A stretch of DNA of 64,000 bases from Dactylorhiza incarnata (taxonomy: Eukaryota; Streptophyta; Magnoliopsida; Asparagales; Orchidaceae), in the NCBI GenBank assembly GCA_033032865.1, contig JAWHQI010000267.1, forward strand, positions 2,708,001-2,772,000, read 5' to 3'. Positions within the stretch are counted from its first letter, which is position 1; each line of letters opens with the position of its first letter. Below the pieces are notes generated by a model. That model saw nothing but the letters and a program-made list of their open reading frames with translations. It did not search any database and was not told where the DNA came from. Positions 1 to 11,478 of this stretch are shown here, one piece after another. Position numbers and translations under genes: made by a program.

Positions 1-1182
1 AAAAGGAAGGCGGCATATTATTATCTGATAGCAGGAACACTCTACAGAAAAACTTTGATTTCCCCCTCAGCACGATGTGTTTCGGAAGAAGAAATCCCTA
101 TCGTACTCCAGGAAGTTCACTCTGGGGAGTGTGGTAGCCATTCAGGGGCAAGAACCTTAGAAAAGAGGATTCTGCGGCAGGGATATTTTTGGCCGACCAT
201 GAGAAAGGATGCTGAAGCATTTGCCAGGAGGTGTGTGCAGTGCCAAAAGTTCGCTCCTCTTCAGCACCTGCCCGCTCAGTCGCTTAGGTCAATAACGGCA
301 CCCTGGCCCTTTGCGGTTTGGGGGATGGATCTCATCGGGCCCTTTCCAATGGCCAGCGGTCAGCGCCGCTTTATCATAGTGATGATTGACTACTTCAGCA
401 AATGGATCGAGGCTAAGGCACTGGCAAGAACTACTACCCAAATCATCAAGAACTTCATCTGGGGAGAAATTGTCTGTCGACACGGAATTCCGCTGGCAAT
501 CGTCACTGATAATGGTCCACAATTCAATAATCCTGAGATGATAAAATTCTGCGACCAGGTCGGAATTGACCTGCGGTTCTCCTCAGTGCATCATCCAAGG
601 ACCAATGGCCAGGTAGAAGCAGCCAACAGACGAATCCAGCAGCTCTTGATGAAAAAGGTTTGGAATCAGAAGGGAAACTGGGCAGATCAACTTCCTTCCA
701 TCCTTTGGACCCTTCGTACTACTCCATCTTCAGCTACAGGGGAAACACCGTTCAAACTATCTCATGGCTCGGAGGCTGTTGTTCCTGTGGAGTTTGAGGT
801 GGCCACTCCAAGAGTTGTGTACGGAAAAGAAAGAGGAGAAGCATGGATAGAATACAATGACGAGGCTATCAAATACAGTTTGGATCTAATCGAAGAACTT
901 CAGGATGAGGCAACAATTAGACAAGAAGAAGTTAAAAGGAGGATGGCGAAATACTTCGACAAAAATGTCAGGGTAAAGCATTTCGCGGTTGGCGACGTCG
1001 TACTAAAAAAGGTTGATGCAGCAGCTCGAGCAGGTAATATCGGGAAGTTAAATCCTAATTGGGCAGGACCTTTCATCGTCAAGGAGGCATTAAAAAGTGG
1101 GGCTTATCGCCTCCAGACAAGTGAAGGAGAAGACATCCCGCGTACCTGGAGTGGCGACGACCTCAAACGGTTCTATCCTTGA
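1..1182 (+). CDS. Integrase end of element A pol (5' partial)
   Basis: The frame is open from the first base to a TGA at 1180-1182, so the start lies upstream of the window. Counting residues from base 55, the HHCC zinc site is H22, H29, C60, C63, and the catalytic triad is D92, D152, E188 with exactly 35 residues between the last two, as in retroviral-type integrases. The C-terminal half holds the basic strand-binding region and ends in a short SGDDLKRFYP-type tail, shared with the integrase at 24777-26945. There is no chromodomain, which fits Tat rather than chromoviruses. Integrase would insert the element cDNA in the nucleus. No stop or frameshift is visible in the part present. The upstream residues 1-54 also read as pol. 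Confidence 0.93.
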   Translation, partial: KRKAAYYYLIAGTLYRKTLISPSARCVSEEEIPIVLQEVHSGECGSHSGARTLEKRILRQGYFWPTMRKDAEAFARRCVQCQKFAPLQHLPAQSLRSITAPWPFAVWGMDLIGPFPMASGQRRFIIVMIDYFSKWIEAKALARTTTQIIKNFIWGEIVCRHGIPLAIVTDNGPQFNNPEMIKFCDQVGIDLRFSSVHHPRTNGQVEAANRRIQQLLMKKVWNQKGNWADQLPSILWTLRTTPSSATGETPFKLSHGSEAVVPVEFEVATPRVVYGKERGEAWIEYNDEAIKYSLDLIEELQDEATIRQEEVKRRMAKYFDKNVRVKHFAVGDVVLKKVDAAARAGNIGKLNPNWAGPFIVKEALKSGAYRLQTSEGEDIPRTWSGDDLKRFYP

Positions 1183-2932
1183 AATGTCTTCCTTACTTTT
1201 CTGCAGATGCTTGAGATATTTTAATAAGAAGCTCCATACTGACACTTCTCCATGTCTGATGTTTCTTTTCTGCATGTTCTCATATATCAAACTCACTGAA
1301 CCACGGAGACATCGCCAAGTTCTGCTCGAACCCCCTCGGATTGTAGTCATTAGCGTAAAACCATGAAGATCATGTGTAGCGGGGAGTTTTCGCACACGTG
1401 TAGTGGTAGCTTGCCAATTCCCGTGCGGCGGTCTTCAGAACCTTGGATCCCGGCTGATATCCGACACACCCCTGCATCAAGGGAGGTCTAGGTGAATGTT
1501 GGCTCTATCATGCCCCGAGGGGGATATAATTACAGCTTCGATGATCCTTCTGAGGAAAGCAATGTCGGTATAGCCCCCGCGGCATAACCACACCTGCCCA
1601 ACTGATCATCTTAGTCCGTGACTATCGAATACTCCAAGGAACTCTCAAGCGATGCCTAAGCGGGACCCACAACTGAGTTGATCTCTCTGAGGAAAGCAAT
1701 GTTCGCCGCCTAGGCCCACCTGCCCAATTGATCAACTCGGCTTGTAGCCCTAGGCAGGAGAGCAGTCGAGTCGCTTACAGCCCTTATGACCACTTGAGGA
1801 AAGCAATGTTCGCCGCCTAGGCCCACCTGCCCACTTGGTCATCTGGGTCTGTACTTGTTTCTCTTTATTTCTACGGCTCTTATGACCACCTGAGGAAAGT
1901 AATGTTCGCCGCCAAGGCCCACCTGCCCACTTGGTCATCTGAGCCTGTAGATTATCCTTTTTTCTTTACAGGAAAAATATTCATCTCATGTGGTTTTTTG
2001 TATGAAACCATTCGGGGAAGGTGTTATTACAACAGGTACAGGTGTTCTTCTACCCTAATAAAGGGTTGTGATAACTAAACCGGGCGGTCTGAACTTTCAA
2101 ACCGAACGGTCTGATTGTGTATAAGTCAGGATATTTCTGGATAAATTATATGGTCGCCCGGGTTGTATTCTAACCGGGCGGCCCTGACAATCTTTTATAG
2201 ACTGGGCATTCATGGACAATTATATGGCTGTCCGGGTTGTATTCTAACCGGGCGGGTTCGTCCATCAATTATAAATTGGACATTTATTGAGCTAATTATA
2301 TTATTGCCCGGATCGTGTTCTGACCGGTCGGGTTTATTCATCCCTCCGTTCTATTGAATTGGATATTACTGGATCTGAATATATTGCTCAGGTTTGTATT
2401 CTAACCGGGCGGCCATTACATATCTCTTACAGTTAATTGGATTGGATATCTCAAGAGCTAAATATCTGATCGCCCGGATTATTCTTCAATCGATCGAGTT
2501 GAACTACTTCTTAAAGCAAAAAGTTATGATTCGATATTTACATCGGCAAAGGATAAAATATATCTGAATAAAAAGAAGCCGCCCGGTCTATATTATAGTC
2601 GCATGAGTCTATATGTTATGGTTCATATTATCAGAAATGAGGCGTGTTGAGACCTAAACGAGTAATCGCACGGTTCGAACATAGATCGCCCAAGATCATC
2701 AAATCATCACTTATACTGAGATCAGAGTAACCGCACGGCTAGAGCATAAAGAGCAAAAGGTGAAAAGAAAGAAAAGAAACAAGACATCAGCCACAAGTAA
2801 GTAATACTGAAAGATCGATCAAACAGGTAGAATTTCTATTCATTTCTTTAAATATTTTTGACAAAAGGTTAACCGCCCGGCTAACAAAAAAGACCGGCGG
2901 TTGTACAAAAATGAAGTTAAAAGCAAAAGACA
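1183..2932 (+). repeat. Repeat-rich 3' noncoding region of element A
   Basis: No gene is seen. Two repeat families occur. At about 1548-1945 a core of about 50 bases starting tgaggaaagcaatgttcgcc recurs four times at 97-140 base spacing. At about 2150-2480 a hairpin-forming motif, cgcccgg then about 11 bases then ccgggcg, recurs about five times at 75-85 base spacing with GC-to-AT decay in the later copies. Such repeats between integrase and the 3' LTR are typical of the Tat lineage. The last part, up to 2932, is the 3' flank of the antisense gene ending at 2933. Confidence 0.7.
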
Positions 2933-5900
2933 CTATTCTGCCGACTTCCTCTTCTTCTTGACAGGAGAAATCGAGTCCACATTGACGTCGGGCGAATAGC
3001 CTTCACTTGACGTGGAAGAGTAGTCCGATGAATCGCTACCACCTGACCGCCCGGTCTTGCTAGCAGAGCCAGTTGTTCCGGAGGACAAGCTGTCGTCATC
3101 ATCACCATCATCAGCATCATCATCCGCGTCGACCTCCTCAACGGCTTCACCGCTTCTATCGCCTCCTTGATGGAGTACGATCTCCCTGCCCGCGTCGGCT
3201 TCAGCCTCTTCGCCTACTTTGGCTTTTCCCTTCTGCCTTCGGCTGATCTCATCAAGCTGAACCTTCAGGGCAGGGAAGAGGTCAGAGAAGGTTGTACCCC
3301 CGAACCCTTCGCACAGACCGCCCCGGTCTTCCATAAGGCCCAAAGCTTTGTTGATCCCTTGGGCCACGTGAGGCAACACCTCGTCTTGGAAGGCCGGGTT
3401 GGTCATCTCATATTGTTTCTGTAACATCCCCCAGACAGCTAGACCCCCCAGGTGAATCTGTCCTGACAAGGTCATGACAAGGCCTTGGTAGAGTAGAAAT
3501 CCCTTTAACTCAGGCAAGATTGGGATTGAAAGTGCCTTGGACTGCAAATAGCAATTTCTAGTGACCTAGCTTAGGGTTGGATTTTAGGGCCTCATCTTAA
3601 CCATTTGGCCCCACCATAGTATCCCTGATCCTTTAGGGGTCCCCTTAGGGCACCAAGGACACATTGGGGTCAACCGAAGAGGCCAAATTGACCAAAGTCA
3701 ACCCTAACCCTAAATTGGTCAAAGTAACCTAATTAGAGTCAATTAACCTCCACCATGACAAATTGATCACTCTTCTAGGTCTAGAATATCATGAGAGACC
3801 TAGTGGGCCTAAAAGCCCCATCATGGGACCCCCAATGGTGCAAATTGACCAAAATGCCCCTTTAGGTCAAAAATGGCAATTCTTCACAAAGTGCCCTAAT
3901 TGACCATCACCATATTAAATTGACCCTACCCATAGTGCTACCATGTCATAGGGGACCCAGTGGACCAAAAAGCCCCTTGGCTGGGTCAACCCTAGGGCTC
4001 AATTTGACCAAAGTCAACTTAGCCTGTTTTGGTCAAATCAGCTTAAATTGGGTCAACCAAGACTCATGTGACCAAATTGACCCCACCAATAGTTTCTAAA
4101 CTTAATTTGGAGTCCAATGGACCCAAAAGCCCCATCCTAGGGTCACCCAATTGGTCAATTGGACCAAAAGTCAAATTTGTCCAAATTAGGTCAAACCTCT
4201 TGAACCTAGCCCAATCCATTTGGGCTAAGCCCAAATTAACCACTTGACCAGCCTTGTAGGCTAGCATTAACCCAGGAGAGAGAAATGAGTCGGCCTTGAT
4301 GAATAGGAGAGAGAAAATCCTATGTGGAGGAGAGAGAAAGATGAGGCCATCAATGGAGGAAGGTGAAACCCCCTCAATTCTCCCCATTAATGTCTGCATT
4401 CATCTCCTCTAGGAGAGAGGAGTTTCCAACAGTTTCTAGGAGGGATTGATGGCAGGGGGGGATGCATTGTGGCCGGCCATAGGAATACCAAAAGCCCATT
4501 AATGGCTTTTGGAGTTAGAGCTCTCCTCACATTAAATTGGTCCTCCCATCAGCTTCATAAAGGAGAGAGGAGTGAAACCCCTCTCCTTCCCGATTATTTC
4601 GAGCCCTCTGTGCAGAATTTGAGTGAGAACCTCAAGCTTGTCGGCCACCCATGGTGAACCAAGGATCGGAGCAGCAAACCGACCCCAAGACAGGTCCATT
4701 TCTTCCTCCTTTCCTCAGTGGGTAGATCCCCTACATCGGCGGCAAGGTTCGAGCCCTAACGGCTCTGAATCGGGCCGATCAAGAAGCTCGGAACCGAGCT
4801 TTTAATTCCAACCCTAAAGCCCTGTTCCGGCCACCTCCGGTCGGTCAACCACCTCGATTCGCCGGCCACCACCTCAGTGAAGGTGGTGGTGGCATTGGCC
4901 GGCCGGGGCGGCGCCTAGGTGGCCGGGAAAACGGGGATCAAGGCGGCCCAGGCGTGGGCGATCCTGGCCGTTGGCCAGAGGAAGAAGACGACCAGGCGCG
5001 GTCCGATTTGCGCCAAGATTCGTGCATGCCTTAGTATAAATTCTTATTTCCTGTGATTAAATTGCAGTTTCTATTTAATTCTGGTAAAAATAGTTAGAGG
5101 CTGATTTAGGAAAAGTGGTCAACATAGAAATTGTAGCCCTTGGAGTCTAGTTTCATGCAAAATTGAAATCACTCAATTTGGAGTTCTGGTTAGGGCACGG
5201 CACTCATTTTGGTGGGGGCTGTCCATAAGGCTATTCAGAGCTTATTTTTGATGCCCACACCATTATAGAACTCCAAATGACTTGATTTTTGGGGTGTAGT
5301 CTAGTCTTAGGCTTACCTAGGTTATGTCCAAAGATCAGAAGGATTGGAGAAGTTTTCCCCATAATTTTTGGGAAAGTTCAATAATCCTAGTTTAATCTAA
5401 TTAGGTGCCCTAAACACCTCAAGACCATTCCAAACTTGGATGGGTGGTCTTAGGGGGTATGTATAGGCCCTGGTTAAAATATCATGATTTATGGAGTTGT
5501 TTTGGTGGGGTAATTCACCAAAACAACCTTAGGCTCCCTAGGTTTAGGCAAAACTTTGGGTGAGTGCCCCCACTCTTTCTCAAAGCCAAATGGCTTCATA
5601 TTTGGGGTGCACCTCACCCTCCCCCATGCCAACCTCTGGTCCAAATTTGGTGGTCATTGGAGGAGGTTTGCCCTAGTAAACCACAAAGGGGATAAATTGC
5701 TATTTGCACCCCAAATAGGTACCCATTGGAATCCCACTCCTCACCAAATGTTGGTAGGATCTTGGGTGATCGTTTACTGACCCATGGTCAGTATAGTAAG
5801 TAGTATGGACTTGGGCAAGGTAGGGAGTCCTCTTGAGAATAGTTTGCTTAAAGGTTAGGTTTAGGGCAAAAGTAAACCTAAGCTAACTTTGGAGTGTGGA

Positions 5901-6160
5901 GGGGCTTTCCTCCCACTGATTGTTGGGGTGACCTTGGTCACTGCCTAGGAAGGTAGGAGACACCCCAAGGAGTAGCTTTGGATGAGTTAGGGCTTAGTGT
6001 GCCCTTAAGCCCTAATGGTGAGGTGTATGGAGCCATTTAGGGTTTGTGAAGGACATAGGGGAGTTTGTCCTTGGAGAGGGGTGTGTTGAACTCCTCTGAG
6101 TGTTATAAGTGATATAATACCCTCACAAGAAGTTTGAGTGGAGTTGGTGAAGTTTTGACC

Positions 6161-7090
6161 CTAACCCTAGGTTAAACCCTAATGGGGTGCAATTAGAGGC
6201 TAATGAAGGAAGTAGGGTCAAACCCTAATGTTTTGACCTAAAGTTTTGGAGGGAAGGTCATAGTGACCAGAGGAGCCTCCCTTGTGAATTTGAAGAGGGT
6301 TGGAGTTGTCAAACCTAGGTAATAAACCCTTGGGTAGATTTGTAAATATTTAAGTTTTTGGGTTCTAGGAAGAAATATTACCTTGTGGTTAACCATCTTC
6401 TGTCACCCTCTTAACTTTGATGTTTTAAATCTCTGGAGTTCCTACTAGAGCCATTGGAGAAATTTAGATCCTAACCCTAGGCTAAACCCTAATGGGGTGC
6501 AATTAGAGGCTAATGAAGGAAGTAGGGTCAAACCCTAATGTTTTGACCTAAAGTTTTGGAGGGAAGGTCATAGTGACCAGAGGAGCCTCCCTTGTGAATT
6601 TGAAGAGGGTTGGAGTTGTCAAACCTAGGTAATAAACCCTTGGGTAGATTTGTAAATATTTAAGTTTTTGGGTTCTAGGAAGAAATATTATCTTGTGGTT
6701 AACCATCTTCTGTCACCCTCTTAACTTTGATGTTTTAAATCTCTGGAGTTCCTACTAGAGCCATTGGAGAAATTTAGATCCTAACCCTAGGCTAAACCCT
6801 AATGGGGTGCAATTAGAGGTTAATGAAGGAAGAGGGGTCAAACCTTAAAGGTTTGACTTGAAATTTTGGGGAGGTGGTCTTGGTGACCAGAGAATGCTAC
6901 TGTAAGAAATTGGAGGGATTTGGAGTTGCAAATCCTAAGTAATAAACCCTTGGGTAGATTTGTAAATAATTAGGGTTTGGGGTTTTAGGAAGAAACAGTA
7001 CTTATTGATTTACCATCTTCTGTCATAAACTTAGTTTTGATGTTATAAATCTCTGGAAGATTTGGTTAGACCAGGAGAAAACTTTTGGAG
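6161..7090 (+). repeat. 310-base tandem repeat inside F, three copies
   Basis: The phrase ctaaccctag begins at 6161, 6471 and 6781, giving a period of exactly 310 bases. The first two copies are almost identical; the third is clearly diverged, especially after about 6825. This suggests an old duplication followed by a recent one, or homogenisation of two of the three units. Confidence 0.9.
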
Positions 7091-8224
7091 GTCCAAATTG
7101 TAATATTTCACATTGTTGGCAATTTTTGGGATGATTGAATTTAGGGTGTTAGATCTCTGTAATGACATGAAACTTTGCTGGTTGTCTTTTCATACCAATA
7201 TGTACCCACTGTAATTTCCTCATAATTTATGGATTAATATTTTTGGCATCTTTAGTTCATTTTGGAATTATTTACAAATATATCCTTTGAGGAAAGTACA
7301 AATGTAACTTCTGTGTTATGTGGTCAAACTTGGTAGACCTGAATATTTTAGTATGATTCACCACTGTATGAATTTGCATAAGGTTGGGAGTCCATATGAG
7401 GGTACCTCCTTTGGAATTTATTGGAAATAAATAAGTTTTGGAATTTTTAAAAATAGTAAATCTTGCTGGTTTTTCCTACAAGTTTATACCTACTGATATC
7501 TAGGTACTCATGATTTATGTAAAAATTGGGGTAGGCACTGGGAGTCAGAAAAGTGCACTTGTAGTTCAAACTTGAGAAAATTGCCCTTTGAGAAATTGTT
7601 TAAAAATATTAATATTATGGGGAAAATTACGAAACCCTGGATTTGATCTGATTTAAGTAGCATGGACTCCCAATAAATCCAGTAGGTCATGGAGTTGAGT
7701 ATTTAGAGTACCTCCCTTCATGAGGATCAAAACGTTAAGGGTGGTCTGCGTTTAGTAAATTGGCAGTTTTGGAGTTACAGGCCAATTTGGGATACATTGA
7801 TCGGAGATGTGGGAATTGAATGGTGATTGTATGGTATGAGAGGACCCTTGGAGAGATTTAAGGTTGATGAGTTCTGGGATGGTGGGGTGCCTCCCTTGGG
7901 GTGGGTCGTCCTGTGGATGACGAAAGATCATCCTTTGTCTATTAGGACCTAAAAGCCCTTAGGTTTAATTCGGGTAAAAGTATTAAAGGGGTTTTCTTAC
8001 GGGTAGCAACCAACATTATTAAGTGTCTTGGGAATGGGAACTTTGGGGTGTCAACCCATTGTAGTTCCTAGTACCGTAGCGAGCCCCTCACAGGGTAACC
8101 CTCGGGAAGGCCAAGATTAACCCTAACTCATAGGAGTAAGACACGGTACAAGATTAACTAATAACACACTCATCTACACCCTGTGGTTTCGGAAGTTTAG
8201 TTGGATTGGTTGTCCGAGCGGTGG

Positions 8225-8365
8225 GCTCGGTGGCTGTTGCAGCAGACTGGTTAGTCTGGTGAGCTTATGGCTCGGAAGGTTATTGATGACGGGCAGGTTA
8301 GCCCGGGGAGCTTTTGGCTCGGAAGGTTATTGATGGCGGGCGGGTTAGCCCGGGGAACTCATGGC
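8225..8365 (+). repeat. Short imperfect repeats in F
   Basis: A unit of about 55 bases built on gctcggaaggttattgatg and a gttagcccggggag core occurs about three times, the first copy more diverged. Confidence 0.6.
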
Positions 8366-9086
8366 TCAGAGATAGGAAGTAGAACATGTTGCATGTGCAC
8401 TGAAGGTGGTGGGTCTTCGGTATTGGACGGTCGTTCACACCGACGTCAATACGTTGACTCGGCGAGTGTGGTTTTACACTTAGCCTTGATAGTCTGGCGG
8501 TCCAGTCAGCAAGAGTACGCAGACGCTCCGCGGGTATAGTGGAGGCGTACAATAGGTCTAGGTTGGGTAGTGTGAATACCAACCTAGAGGTGGGCGGGGC
8601 CCAACCCACCGCTTCCGTTTGCCACTACGGGAGTATCCTGGGAGTCTAGCTCGCTCCAAAAAGGGGGAACTAAAGGTCTATGCGCATAGAGTCGTAGTGT
8701 GTGAGTTGCACTTGTATGATCATAGCATAACAGCATACTTGCATGTCATAGCATAAACATTGCATTCAACCTACCCCTAACGTATGAGTCGGTTATGGGA
8801 CTTCTTATACGGTAGGCCCTGCTAAACGACCCCTTGGTCTATAGGTTTGTATGCGCATTCCTATAAATCAATGGTTACTTTTATATTACTTTACTTGCTG
8901 CTTACTGTTCTTTATATACTTGTTGCCATGCTTCATATATATGTATACACCTGTGTAGCTCTAGTTCCGCCGTCACCTGCTCTTGTTTTTACCCCTTGCT
9001 GTCCTCCGCTTCATCCTCCCGCACGGTGCCTAGGAGCCATTGGGGGAGGGGTGGGGAATTGGCTGAGTCATTTTGACTGACGGTCG

Positions 9087-9428
9087 GTGGACCATATCAT
9101 TTTAGGAGTTCGAGGAGACGCAGCAACCTTCAAGAAACAGGTACAGCAGGATCCGACATGGTGGACCCCACGACCATGCTACCATTGTCACCAGCCGGGA
9201 CATACTCGAGTCAGATGCCCCTTGATGAGTGGAACCCCTCCAGTACAGCGACCAGGAGGCCAATGGCGAAGACATAAACGTGGACTGCGAGGCAGCAACC
9301 GCAGGTTAAAAGAGAAGAAGCATCCAGTGTTGCAGCACCATTGGAGCCCGGAGTCTGCAGGGATGGGTCAGTCAGGTCAGAGTGCTCCAGTCTCAGTGTC
9401 GGTGACGGTTAGCTTTAGCTTTACTTAG
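9087..9428 (+). pseudogene. Gag zinc-knuckle fragment inside LTR F
   Basis: An open frame holds a perfect CX2CX4HX4C zinc knuckle (bases 9178-9219, C-YH-C-HQPG-H-TRVR-C), the nucleic-acid-binding signature of retrotransposon Gag nucleocapsid. A basic Arg-rich stretch follows, as in Gag. No capsid domain lies upstream and no protease follows. It sits just before the U5-like end of F. Either internal gag sequence was recombined into the LTR, or F is an internally deleted element and not a true solo LTR. An acceptor-like attttag stands at 9096-9102. Confidence 0.6.
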
Positions 9429-11124
9429 GAGTTAGCTTCCGCGAGGGTTTTGTAGTGAGGAAATCTTGTATAGGGCAGGAGCCCCCTTTTATTATTGTAA
9501 CCCTTGCTGTCTCTTTTATTCAGTTAATATATGTGGACATTTACCTCTATGGTTTTAATTCATGTGATTATGTGGACTTGTCTTACTCTTTATTGTACTT
9601 TTCTTCGTGATCGATTTGGCCGGCAGGATCGGCGTTTTGTGGTGGCGACCTTCCCGAGCGAAGGTGTCACCGCAAAACGGCGGTTCTGGGCCTAAGACCC
9701 GGTGATTTTTGCAAAAAAAAAAAGGGGTCTTACAGTTTCTACAAAAAAAGAAAAAAAAAGGAACATAATAAGTCAGGTCGCTCGGTCTGAATAAAAGAAG
9801 CCATGTCATCGATTGTCAAACTCACCGCTACGACTTCTTGAAGCCGCGCGTTCTCTTCTTGAAGCCGCGCATTCTCCGCGACCTGCTCCTCGTATTTCTT
9901 CTCCAGAAGTTTCTGGACAGAAAACAGCCGCCTGTGCGACAAGGCCATGAAGTGATTGGCTGCAAACCCCCATGCGCCGGCTTGCGCCGCTAGCCGGGGA
10001 AGCTCTTCTTCCGGGGTCTTCCTCAGTTTCCTCAAAGTCTTTCGGCCATACATAGCGGCCCCGGCGGCTAGCGCATGGCGGTTGATTTTGTCACTTCCCC
10101 ATGCGGGAAGTGTGGTGGACACCCGGATGCGGCTCCCATCCCTATGCCAGAGGACAGTCGGGTTGCCCTGCAGGTCGGGCGGGTTTCCGCAGGAACGAAG
10201 GAGCTCATATTCATCAGAGGACGTCGGGCCCTCTTCCTCTGATGATGGCGACCTGTTTCGCCGCTGCCTCTTCTCCCTCTGGGTCAAAACCGGGACGGCC
10301 GGAGTGACCGGCTTGTTCGCAGGGACGATGCGGGCAGCTGCAAGGCAAAATGAGAAGTTTTAACAAAGCAGTCCGCGCGGTCATATGCAAGCGGTCTAGA
10401 AGAACTTACTGTGCTCGGGGAGGACATCCTCTAGCTCTGAGAACAGCGGGATGTAATGATTGATGTCCAACCGCTCGTTCTCAAGGAAAGCGAAGGTGTC
10501 CTTCTCGATCTGTCCAACCTGAGGGATCTGGAAGGCCTCTTCCCCCCGAACTTGCGGGTTGGTTTGCAACAGCCCGAAGTTGCCTTCGAGCATCACGAAC
10601 CGCTCCGACCAGTCCGAGACCTTGTTCGCCAGATTGACAATTTTCAGTCCGTGGCATCCAAAGTAAAGATGCCCCCTGAAAGTTGAAGTCCCCACGGCGG
10701 AGACAGCTCGCACCGAGAAGAACTTCCTGAAAAGGTCAAGAGAAAAACTGGTTCGCTCGAACCGGAGGTAAGATATGAAACTATATATGGAGGCGATGGA
10801 GTTCGGTGGAAGTTGGCCGGGTACAACCCCGTAATGATCGAAGATGGCTATGACTTCAAGTGGCAGCGGAAATTTGAAGCCATATTCGAAGTGGTCGACC
10901 GGGACGGCTATTTGGTGCGGATTGGAAGAGTTAATCCGCTCGTCGCGCAAAGGGAGCCGCGCGAGCAGGTTACTCCCTGCCATGTGTTTTGCGATGAATT
11001 CATCCAGTTCGCTCTGGGTGAGTCGGCACTCTGGGTGGTCCGCCGAATGAAAGGCTAAGGCCGCATCCGCTCGAACGGCTTTAACCTTAACAGGCCGCTG
11101 CGACATGATCTTAGATCGCGCCAT

Positions 11125-11478
11125 CTGGAAATCGTAAAAATGACTTCGAAGAGTCCCTACTTATAGATTTTTATGATCTGCAAATAGTAAAATTATGCTA
11201 CGACTATACATTTCTAACCGCGCGGTCAATTGCCTGCATGGTTAGATTCACCAGAAAAACAGAAGAAGCAAAGGAAATAAAAACAAGCACACAACACAGA
11301 TCGTGCGACCTGAAATCAGTTCGAATGAAGCACGAAAGAGATACAACACAAACACAGCGGCTAAAATAAGAACCCGCACGGGTTGTTCAAATAAAAGATA
11401 AGATAAAAAGAAGCATTATTCAAACAGAGGCCGAATCAACAAGCCGCATTTACAATACAAATTGTTCTCAAAAGCCGT
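11125..11478. other. Intergenic stretch between the two antisense genes of A
   Basis: Apart from the TATA-like box no feature is seen. It is AT-richer than the flanking exons and would hold the 5' flank of gene 1 and the 3' flank of gene 2. Confidence 0.5.
11160..11166 (-). promoter_or_regulatory. TATA-like box of antisense gene 1
   Basis: On the minus strand ctataagtaggg lies about 36 bases before the ATG at 11124. The leader would be very short. A similar ctataag stands before antisense gene 2. Inference from motif and spacing only. Confidence 0.4.

Larger units (their letters stand above)
3420..9734 (+). mobile_element. Element F: chromovirus-type (Tekay/Del-like) solo LTR
   Basis: The segment starts TGTAACATCC and ends GGGGTCTTACA, the same ends as the LTRs of the chromovirus at 34077-47010. 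It is flanked by a perfect 5-base duplication, gtttc (3415-3419 and 9735-9739). There is no pol and no second LTR, so a solo LTR is the simplest reading. Parts follow the order of G's LTR: a TATA-like cataaagg at about 4552, then a GC-rich CCGG-rich leader (4800-5000), then a long AT-richer part, then a short GC-rich end. At 6.3 kb it is very long for an LTR. It contains a 310-base tandem repeat and a gag zinc-knuckle piece, listed separately. Apart from that piece, no coding sequence was seen across 3420-9734. Confidence 0.72.
2933..11124 (-). pseudogene. Antisense gene 1 of element A: gypsy-type transposon domain protein, three exons, split by element F
   Basis: Three exons fit together on the minus strand: 11124-10410, 10337-9826 and 3418-2933. 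Donors read gtaagt (10409) and gtgagt (9825); acceptors read ttgcag (10338) and a T-rich ...ttgtag (9739). Intron 1 is 72 bases. Intron 2 was about 86 bases before a 6.3-kb LTR landed at its acceptor. Exon lengths 715, 512 and 486 sum to a multiple of three, giving 570 residues. Exon 1 (residues about 60-215) has HFEYG, YGVVPGQ, LFRKFF and NKVSDW motifs, matching the domain annotated as putative gypsy-type transposon (Pfam Transposase_28 as I recall it). Exon 2 ends in a coiled coil; exon 3 is acidic and Ser-rich with a basic KKKRK tail, a possible nuclear signal. The function is unknown; despite the domain name I see no DDE transposase triad. Confidence 0.75.

Noticed and set aside
289..522. 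Minus-strand frames opposite the integrase
   Set aside because: Shadow of the conserved integrase frame on the other strand.
6161..6190. Telomere-like ctaaccctag / aaaccctaat phrases in F
   Set aside because: Scattered single phrases in the 310-base unit, no tandem TTTAGGG run.
8200..8240. tRNA-like ggttgtccgagcggtgggc in F
   Set aside because: Only a short resemblance to the D-arm of Ser/Leu tRNAs; no anticodon or acceptor stem can be folded around it.
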